From Pseudomonadota bacterium (lineage in GTDB: Bacteria; Desulfobacterota; Anaeroferrophillalia; Anaeroferrophillales; Tharpellaceae): a stretch of 12,542 nt of DNA. The position numbers and the translations under genes are program-made. Within the stretch, counting starts at the first letter, position 1. Every line of letters begins with the position of its first letter. The notes under the pieces were generated by a model, which saw only the letters and a program-made list of their open reading frames with translations, did no database searches and had not been told where the DNA came from. Of this stretch, positions 7,744 to 12,542 are shown piece after piece. The stretch spans positions 1 through 12,542 of the forward strand of contig WFRP01000027.1 of NCBI GenBank assembly GCA_015486505.1, written 5' to 3'.

Positions 7744-7926
7744 ATGCCGAACCACCCCGCCTGCCGGCAGTGCCGCCACTATTACACAACCTACGACCCG
7801 AAAAAGCCGTACGGCTGCCGGGCCTACGCTTTCAGATCCGGAGAAAATCCGGCCCAGGTCGTTTTCAGCTCCTCCGGCAAACCCTGCCTGATGTTTGCCG
7901 CGAAAGTCAAACCAAGCTCGAAATAA
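7744..7926 (+). CDS. Small conserved four-Cys protein, function unknown
   Basis: This 60-aa protein has the pattern CxxCRHYY near the N-terminus (Cys7, Cys10, His12), then YGCRAYAFRS (Cys25), then VVFSSSGKPC (Cys48). From memory this matches a family of short conserved proteobacterial proteins without established function. The four Cys suggest zinc binding, but that is inference. It begins 14 bp after the surA stop and is probably co-transcribed with it. The Shine-Dalgarno is weak (GGG at 7738-7740). Its stop is only 3 bp from the stop of the convergent carbamoyltransferase gene. The conserved motif spacing argues that it is a real gene despite its size. Confidence 0.8.
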   Translation: MPNHPACRQCRHYYTTYDPKKPYGCRAYAFRSGENPAQVVFSSSGKPCLMFAAKVKPSSK

Positions 7927-7929
7927 CGG

Positions 7930-9663
7930 CTATGCCGCCGGCTTTTTTGTCACCAGAAAATCCTCCAGCATCAGATACTCAAGCTCACAGCCGTAAAACA
8001 TATTCAGCGCATCTTCCGGTGAGCAGATCATCGGCTCGCCGCGACGATTTAAGGAGGTATTTAAAACAACCGGTATCCCGCGCAGTTTTGCCAGTTCTTC
8101 AAGCAGCGCGTAATAACGCGGGTTGGTTTCACGCTCGACAATCTGCGCCCGGGCCGTACCGTCCTCGTGCACGACTTCAGGGATTTTAGCTTTCCACTCT
8201 GCGGCAACCGTAAACGCAAATGTCATATAAGGCGCGGGATGATCCGTCTGCAGGATTTCCGCCGCGACCGTATCGAGCATACTCGGGCAGAAGGGCCGCC
8301 AGCGTTCACGATACTTAATCTGAGCATTAATCCGGTCGGCAACCCCCCGATGACTGGGATCACCCAGAATACTGCGACAGCCCAGGGCCCGGGGGCCAAA
8401 CTCCATCCGCCCCTGAAACCAGGCTAAAGGATGGCCTTCAGCCAGAATCCGGGCCCCGGCGGCCGGAACATTTTCAATCTTCCGCCACTCAGGTTTTCCC
8501 GGGTGTTTTTCCAGAGCCGCCAAACATTGTTCATTGCTATAGGCGGGGCCCAGGTAAACATGTTTAAGTTTTTTAACCTTATCGCCGTGTTGACGGGCAA
8601 CAAACGCGGCCGCGCCGATAGCGGTTCCGGCATCACTGGCCGCCGGCTGCACAAAAAGCTCCTTGATACAATCTAGTTCCAGCAGCCGTTGATTAAGTTT
8701 AACATTCAACGCCACCCCGCCGGCAAAACAGAGACGGCCGCTTTCCCGCAAGATATCACCGAGATAGTTTTCAACCAGTTGCAATGAGGTCTCTTCAAGC
8801 TGTTTCTGCAGAGCGGCGGCATAATCGATATAGGGATCGTCGATTTCATCGCCGGAGCGTTTGGGGCCGAGCCAGTCGATAAGTTTCGAGCTGAAATAAT
8901 AACCCCGCTGCCGGTCTTTGTAACGCCGCAGGCCTACCACATTAACCAGATCGGTGTTAACCTTGAAGTTGCGGCCGTCACAGTCCCACAAACGCGAAAA
9001 ATCATATTTATCCGGGTCGCCGTAAGGGGCCATGCCCATCACCTTGAATTCACCGTCGAGCATCTCAAAACCAAGATACTGGGTCAGCGCCCCGTAAACC
9101 CCGCCCAAAGAATCAGGGTCGTAAAATTCCTTGATTTTATGGATAACGCCGTTTTCGCCATAGCCGAAAAAGGTGGTCGCGTATTCACCTTTGCCGTCAA
9201 TCCCCAGAATCGCGCATTTACCCGCGAAACCACTCAGATGATAAGCGCTGGCAGCGTGGGCCAGGTGATGTTCGACCGGCACAAATGGGGAACGCTGCGC
9301 ATCAATTCCGAAATCCGCCATTAACTGTAAAATTCCCCGCCGGTTACGCCGGAAATGCCGGTTGCCGTTAAATAAGGCGTTCAGAGCCCGATCCGGGGCG
9401 TACCAGTAACGCTTGGCAAAATGGAGCCGGCCGGGATGGGTGCAACCGATTTCGGCAAAAGGAAAGGCCACATAATCGATCTTATCCGGTTTCACCTCAG
9501 CGAAATCAAGACAGAATCGGGTGGCGTGGTAAGGCCAGCGATTTTTAGCGTGTTTATCCCGCAGGAAGCGCTCTTCCTCGGCGGCGGCCACCAATTCGCC
9601 GTCAATAAAGAGGGCCGCCGAAGGATCATGGGTCAAAGAGCCGGAAAGACCTAAAACTATCAT
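7930..9663 (-). CDS. O-carbamoyltransferase, NodU/CmcH family
   Basis: This 577-aa enzyme would use carbamoyl phosphate and ATP to form carbamoyl-adenylate and pass the carbamoyl group to a hydroxyl, usually on a sugar. The N-terminal ASKHA-type domain shows EHHLAHAASAYHLSGF (about 131-146, metal-binding His residues) and LGIDGKGE (153-160). The C-terminal domain shows MEFGPRALGCRSILGDP (about 420), YRERWRPFCPSML and LNTSLNRRGEPM. All expected motifs are present and the length is normal. I chose ATG 9663 rather than the longer frame to 9705 because MIVLGLSG is the usual family start and AAGGAA (9673-9678) lies about nine bases upstream. That ribosome binding site overlaps the stop of the upstream kinase gene, so translation is probably coupled. 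The substrate is unknown; an LPS core sugar is suggested by the neighbour. Confidence 0.92.
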   Translation of the reverse strand: MIVLGLSGSLTHDPSAALFIDGELVAAAEEERFLRDKHAKNRWPYHATRFCLDFAEVKPDKIDYVAFPFAEIGCTHPGRLHFAKRYWYAPDRALNALFNGNRHFRRNRRGILQLMADFGIDAQRSPFVPVEHHLAHAASAYHLSGFAGKCAILGIDGKGEYATTFFGYGENGVIHKIKEFYDPDSLGGVYGALTQYLGFEMLDGEFKVMGMAPYGDPDKYDFSRLWDCDGRNFKVNTDLVNVVGLRRYKDRQRGYYFSSKLIDWLGPKRSGDEIDDPYIDYAAALQKQLEETSLQLVENYLGDILRESGRLCFAGGVALNVKLNQRLLELDCIKELFVQPAASDAGTAIGAAAFVARQHGDKVKKLKHVYLGPAYSNEQCLAALEKHPGKPEWRKIENVPAAGARILAEGHPLAWFQGRMEFGPRALGCRSILGDPSHRGVADRINAQIKYRERWRPFCPSMLDTVAAEILQTDHPAPYMTFAFTVAAEWKAKIPEVVHEDGTARAQIVERETNPRYYALLEELAKLRGIPVVLNTSLNRRGEPMICSPEDALNMFYGCELEYLMLEDFLVTKKPAA

Positions 9664-9672
9664 AATAATTAA

Positions 9673-9678
9673 TTCCTT
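9673..9678 (-). promoter_or_regulatory. Shine-Dalgarno of the carbamoyltransferase gene, overlapping the kinase stop
   Basis: On the - strand AAGGAA lies nine bases before ATG 9663 and shares bases with the TAA stop of the double-kinase gene (9677-9679). It decides the start of the carbamoyltransferase gene and suggests translational coupling. Confidence 0.7.
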
Positions 9679-11149
9679 AAAGCCCGCATTTTTTAATGAT
9701 ATCAAGAAAAATATGCTCTATCTCCGGCCGGTCCTGCCAGTTGGCGAGCAAGCGCTGACAATCCCGCGTGATTGCTTTTTGGAACGCTGCGCCCGGTTTC
9801 GGCCAATAACGCATAGCGTCAAGGTCAATTAAGTAGAGTCTGCCGTCAGCCCCGCAGAGAAAATTGGTCGCCTTAAAATCACCGTGGCTTAAACCTGAGT
9901 CCCGCAATTGCCGCAACAGCTCACGAAACTGCTCCGCCCAGTGCCAAAGTTCGACCGCGGCAATATCCGGCCGCCGCAGACAGTCGTAAGCCAGGCTCCC
10001 GGCAACGTATTCACTGATAAAATAGGCAGTTGAACGTAAACCGCAAACCCTTTTCTCCAGCATTGCCACCGGTTTCGGGGTCGCAATCCGCAACCAGCAT
10101 AAACGCTGCCCCATCTGCCAGGAGACTGCGGCCCGGCTCGGACGCAGGGAGCGGCGGCAGGCATGGGGCAGATTCTTGATATTGTAACGTTTGACTGCCA
10201 AATCCAGGCCACCGGCTCCAACCCGGACAACGGTCGCGCTGTTTCCGGCTTTAAGCACCGCACCGGAGGCCATTATGACATCCGGCTGTTTGAGTAAATC
10301 ATCAAGGTTAGGGCTCTGATAAGCGCGATCATAGACAATATGGAAATTGTCGTGTTCAAAGCACCGAAAAGCGGTACAACTGCGTTGCGATTTGGCGACA
10401 AATTTTTCAATTTTATGACGGCGCTGCCCGGCAATCAAAGATTTAAGTTTGTCAACTTCACCCGCTGCCGGCGACCAACCGCGACAAGCACAGTAGCTCG
10501 ACCAGAGAACGGTTAAAAAATCATCGATCCCCGGATGCGGCTCGGCCAGAAAAAGGGCCAGATTGGCAAGCCCGGCAGCGCGGCCCACTCTCGCGCCCGC
10601 AAGTTTATTCGTAACCGCATCACCATCAATTGTATAAACTTCTTCATTACTGAAAAGAAAGTTTCCCCAGTGAATATCGCTCTGTAGAAGGCCCGCTTCA
10701 TGGTGTTCGGCAATCACCCCGACCACTCGTTCGAGCAGGCTCAGGCGCTCGTGATTCCCGGCCGGTTTTAACCAGAGTTCAACCAGGGTGGCCGCCGGTT
10801 CGATTTCGGCAAAGATTATCAGCGGCAGGGATTCCGGAAAAACCGAACCGGAAAAAAGCAGCTCCGGCGTCTTGATGCCGGCCGTAAGCAAAGCTTTGAT
10901 CCCGGCAAGTTCACGCTTGAAATGACGCGCGGCCTTATGCGGATCAAGAAAGAGTTTGACCACCACCGCCCGCGTTCCCCACAAAGCCGCGCACACCATT
11001 CTTTTGCCGGGAATCAGGCGCAACAGCTTTTGACAAACAAGCAACTGCCGCCCGCCCGCTCCGGGCAAAGTGATGGAAAAAGGCAGTTGCAGATCAAATT
11101 GAGCCTGCCGCAGTGCCGCTGAATCAGCTGACCAACCGGAATTAACCAT
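9677..11149 (-). CDS. Tandem double-kinase protein, LPS-core (WaaP/InaA-like) kinase type
   Basis: This 490-aa soluble protein has two kinase-like folds. Domain 1: VVVKLFLD with candidate Lys65, catalytic loop LLQSDIHWGNFLF (Asp158, Asn163) and a metal-binding Asp in YTIDGDAV (Asp175). Domain 2: LAVKRYN with Lys320, catalytic loop LSHGDFKATNFL (Asp424, Asn429) and LIDLDAM (Asp442). Both keep the Lys, Asp, Asn and Asp needed for phosphotransfer. The HGD-K-N-L pattern and the DLD metal motif resemble InaA/WaaP-type lipopolysaccharide kinases. There is no signal peptide or membrane segment. It lies directly upstream of the carbamoyltransferase, and the two are likely one transcript. By analogy with Pseudomonas LPS core genes the pair could phosphorylate and carbamoylate core heptose; this is inference. 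A weak AGGT precedes the ATG. Confidence 0.8.
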   Translation of the reverse strand: MVNSGWSADSAALRQAQFDLQLPFSITLPGAGGRQLLVCQKLLRLIPGKRMVCAALWGTRAVVVKLFLDPHKAARHFKRELAGIKALLTAGIKTPELLFSGSVFPESLPLIIFAEIEPAATLVELWLKPAGNHERLSLLERVVGVIAEHHEAGLLQSDIHWGNFLFSNEEVYTIDGDAVTNKLAGARVGRAAGLANLALFLAEPHPGIDDFLTVLWSSYCACRGWSPAAGEVDKLKSLIAGQRRHKIEKFVAKSQRSCTAFRCFEHDNFHIVYDRAYQSPNLDDLLKQPDVIMASGAVLKAGNSATVVRVGAGGLDLAVKRYNIKNLPHACRRSLRPSRAAVSWQMGQRLCWLRIATPKPVAMLEKRVCGLRSTAYFISEYVAGSLAYDCLRRPDIAAVELWHWAEQFRELLRQLRDSGLSHGDFKATNFLCGADGRLYLIDLDAMRYWPKPGAAFQKAITRDCQRLLANWQDRPEIEHIFLDIIKKCGL

Positions 11150-11210
11150 AACCTGGGCATTCTACTATCAAGTCACCCGATTTGGCAAATAAAATGATAG
11201 CTCTCTTGTG

Positions 11211-11216
11211 ATTATA
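11211..11216 (-). promoter_or_regulatory. Possible -10 element for the kinase-carbamoyltransferase operon
   Basis: On the - strand a perfect TATAAT lies in the 130-bp gap upstream of the double-kinase gene, about 60 bp before its start. No convincing -35 hexamer is found at 16-18 bp, so this is only a candidate. The rest of the gap (11150-11279) shows no gene and no clear hairpin. Confidence 0.35.
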
Positions 11217-11279
11217 ATATCGCAAACGTCGGTTCGGCGGGAAGGGAAAGGAGATTTTATCGGAGAATAAAAAAGCTGT

Positions 11280-11765
11280 CTACCACACCAATGACGCGTG
11301 AATCCAGCCCTGATCACCATCTTCATGTTCCACTTTAATCCAGCGCCCTTTACGTTTAAGAACTTTTAAGGGCACCTCACGATCAACAATGAAAAGGACC
11401 GGCTTTTTACTGCTCGGCCCGGATCTGACGTTGCAATTTTCTTTGGTAGTGATAACCGTCGCGGTTTTAACCAACAGCTTTTTGAAGACCCAGCCCCGAT
11501 CACCTTCAAAATCTTTACACTCATACCAATTCCCCTTTTTCTTTAAAACGAGAAAAGGGTGATATTTAGTTACCTGCCAGGCTAACTTGCTTTTGGCATT
11601 TGGTTCAGTGCGCACATTGGCGAGCCCGACCTTGACCGACAGCCGTTCGGCCGCCTGCACGGCCGGGCTGCACAACATCATCAGAAACAGCCCCGACAAC
11701 AAGAAAACCGTTATTACCTTTAATGAACTCTGTTTATTCGTTTCTCGCGTTACAGTTTTAATCAT
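11280..11765 (-). CDS. Secreted protein with two bacterial SH3 domains
   Basis: This 161-aa protein has a long signal peptide: a basic N-region, a hydrophobic stretch at about residues 16-33 and probable cleavage after VQA near 38. Two SH3b repeats follow: about 40-99 (ANVRTEPNAKSK, GNWYECKD, GDRGWV) and about 104-161 (CNVRSGPSSKKP, GRWIKVEHEDGDQGWIHASLVW). It ends exactly at the last SH3b strand. Such domains often bind peptidoglycan or envelope partners, so it probably acts in the periplasm; no enzyme domain is attached. The ATG at 11765 has GAGAG just upstream. It lies 43 bp downstream of the 91-aa gene on the same strand and could be co-transcribed with it. No clear terminator follows apart from a T-run right after the stop. 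Confidence 0.88.
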   Translation of the reverse strand: MIKTVTRETNKQSSLKVITVFLLSGLFLMMLCSPAVQAAERLSVKVGLANVRTEPNAKSKLAWQVTKYHPFLVLKKKGNWYECKDFEGDRGWVFKKLLVKTATVITTKENCNVRSGPSSKKPVLFIVDREVPLKVLKRKGRWIKVEHEDGDQGWIHASLVW

Positions 11766-11808
11766 ACTCTCTCATTTTCCTTGAAAAATACAAAAATCTC
11801 ACCGTTAG

Positions 11809-12084
11809 CTACACCCGACTTTCCTGTAAGGCATACGCCAGTTTTTTCTGTAAATCATAGCGTTTGCCAATACTCAGACAGGCCTCGCACATCTCGACCA
11901 TAGCATCCGGCAACAGCAGGGAAGCCGTTGATATTGTTGACAGGGTAGCCGCGACACTGCGCAGAATAATATCGAAATCATCCATATTCCGGATATCATC
12001 TTCAGCGTCAAGCTGTTGTCTGATCTGGGCGGCAATTTCCGTCATCTGCCGGGCGGCTTCCTTTAATTGCAGAGTTTTATCCAT
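11809..12084 (-). CDS. 91-aa hypothetical protein, helical, unrecognised
   Basis: I do not recognise this family. The sequence is mostly helical-looking, with acidic and Gln/Ala-rich stretches (IAAQIRQQLDAEDDIRNMDD near 17-36) and a second helical half with two Cys (MCEACLSIGKRYDL). There is no signal peptide or membrane segment, so it is probably cytoplasmic. It is supported as a real gene by a strong Shine-Dalgarno (GTGGGAG five to six bases before the ATG) and by lying upstream of and in line with the SH3b gene. Array C begins about 40 bp upstream of its start, so its promoter must lie in that short gap or within the repeat. Confidence 0.65.
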   Translation of the reverse strand: MDKTLQLKEAARQMTEIAAQIRQQLDAEDDIRNMDDFDIILRSVAATLSTISTASLLLPDAMVEMCEACLSIGKRYDLQKKLAYALQESRV

Positions 12085-12172
12085 ACGCTCCCACCTGAAT
12101 CTGCAAACCGAATTTAATTACCCAAATGCGGGAACTAACCCGCAACCCAAACAGGGCTTTGTGGCCCGTACC

Positions 12173-12250
12173 CAGGGGCACTTCCGCTGGTTGCACCCCA
12201 AGGGCACTTCCGCTGGGCGCACCCCAAGGGCACTTCCGTTGGGCGCAAAT
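12173..12250 (+). repeat. Three tandem copies of a 26-bp module
   Basis: Three consecutive 26-bp copies (12173-12198, 12199-12224, 12225-12250) share the core GGGCACTTCCGYTGG. Other linkers in the window hold one copy (A1-A2, B2-B3, after B3, C1-C2) or none (B1-B2, C2-C3). The module therefore behaves like a small variable tandem repeat nested in the larger unit. Confidence 0.93.
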
Positions 12251-12251
12251 A

Positions 12252-12323
12252 AGTACTCTTATCAGAACATTTTCTGATTATTAAATCTTGTTTTTTGGTG
12301 CAGAAAATAACCTGTAAGGTACT
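12252..12323 (+). repeat. Palindrome module C1 (72 bp, standard form)
   Basis: Standard form with perfect AGTAC/GTACT outer arms. The local inverted repeat ATCAGAACATTTTCTGAT (12261-12278) overlaps the left inner arm and offers an alternative fold. Confidence 0.93.
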
Positions 12324-12400
12324 AATGCGGGAACAGACTCCCGCAACCCAATCGGAGCCCTGCGGCCCGTACCCAGGGGCACTTCCGCTGGTCGCAAATA

Positions 12401-12472
12401 AGTACTCTTATCAGAACATTTTCTGATTATTAAATCTTGTTTTTTGGTGCAGAAAATAACCTGTAAGGTACT
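12401..12472 (+). repeat. Palindrome module C2 (72 bp, standard form)
   Basis: By eye identical to C1 over the full 72 bp, which points to recent duplication or ongoing homogenisation within the array. Confidence 0.93.
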
Positions 12473-12523
12473 AATGCGGGAACAAATCCCGCAACCCAAA
12501 CGGAGCCTTACGGCCCGCAAATA

Positions 12524-12542
12524 AGTGCTCTTATCAGAACAT
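12524..12542 (+). repeat. Palindrome module C3 (partial, cut by window end)
   Basis: Only the left arm is inside the window. It starts AGTGCTCTTATCAG, with G in place of the usual A at the fourth position. Confidence 0.85.

Larger units (their letters stand above)
12125..12542 (+). repeat. Repeat array C (linker-palindrome units, cut by the window end)
   Basis: The array begins with a linker (12125-12251) and continues with palindromes C1 (12252-12323), C2 (12401-12472) and C3 (12524 to the window end). Linkers C1-C2 and C2-C3 are 77 and 51 bp. The difference is the presence or absence of one 26-bp module. The orientation is the same as array A. No gene is supported inside it. Confidence 0.95.

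Noticed and set aside
9664..9705. Longer start of the carbamoyltransferase at 9705
   Set aside because: It would add 14 residues overlapping the kinase gene, and no Shine-Dalgarno serves it. ATG 9663 has AAGGAA at good spacing and gives the usual MIVLGLSG family start.
12281..12520. 79-aa open frame on the - strand across array C
   Set aside because: Same repeat-derived peptide as in array B; it has no independent start signal and begins inside a linker.
1..12542. Arrays as CRISPR
   Set aside because: The spacers between palindromes are themselves conserved linkers, the units are far longer than CRISPR repeats, and no cas genes are present.
1..12542. Palindromes as integron attC sites
   Set aside because: The bulged hairpin is reminiscent, but the RYYYAAC/GTTRRRY core sites are missing, the units are in tandem without cassette genes, and no integrase is seen.
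1..12542. Palindromes as classical REP/BIME elements
   Set aside because: The size and bulged stem fit only loosely. I see no GTAG/GGAG-type tetranucleotide next to the stem and no RAYT gene in the window, so I keep the family unnamed.

Overview
The window looks like chromosomal DNA of a moderately GC-rich Gram-negative bacterium. It most resembles Desulfobacterota (the former Deltaproteobacteria). This is inferred from the gene set: a DUF116 membrane protein followed by mfd and a run of periplasmic parvulin/SurA-type foldases, plus a small four-cysteine protein of a kind I associate with proteobacteria. I could not run a database search, so the lineage is an inference.

Layout. (1) 1-208: the end of a repeat array (array A), which runs directly into a gene start. 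(2) 209-6324, + strand: a compact block of DUF116 protein, transcription-repair coupling factor Mfd, a secreted parvulin PPIase, and a lipoprotein with a degenerate parvulin domain. (3) 6323-6750: array B, the same repeat family in inverted orientation. It separates this block from (4) 6776-7926, + strand: a SurA-like chaperone and the 60-aa Cys protein. (5) 7930-11149, - strand: a NodU/CmcH-family O-carbamoyltransferase preceded by a protein with two fused kinase-like domains. This pair resembles the carbamoylation and phosphorylation enzymes of LPS core decoration. (6) 11280-12084, - strand: a secreted double-SH3b protein and an unrecognised 91-aa protein. (7) 12125-12542: array C, in the same orientation as array A, running off the end.

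How the genes work together. The foldases and SurA would handle outer-membrane protein biogenesis. The kinase and carbamoyltransferase pair probably modifies a cell-surface glycan. The SH3b protein is probably envelope-associated. Mfd is a housekeeping DNA-repair factor.

The most unusual content is the repeat family. It is a composite unit of about 123-158 bp. One part is a long imperfect palindrome (usually 72 bp) with two conserved single-base bulges and a conserved AAC/AAC internal loop. The other is a GC-rich linker that carries one or two further hairpins and 0, 1 or 3 copies of a 26-bp module. Eight palindrome copies lie in three arrays. The palindrome end (GGTACTAAT) sits exactly on a gene boundary twice: at array A it supplies the ribosome binding site and start codon of the DUF116 gene, and at array B it supplies the stop codon of the lipoprotein gene. 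The 6.1-kb DUF116-mfd-foldase block is therefore bracketed by inverted copies of the same terminus. I know of no named family with this architecture.
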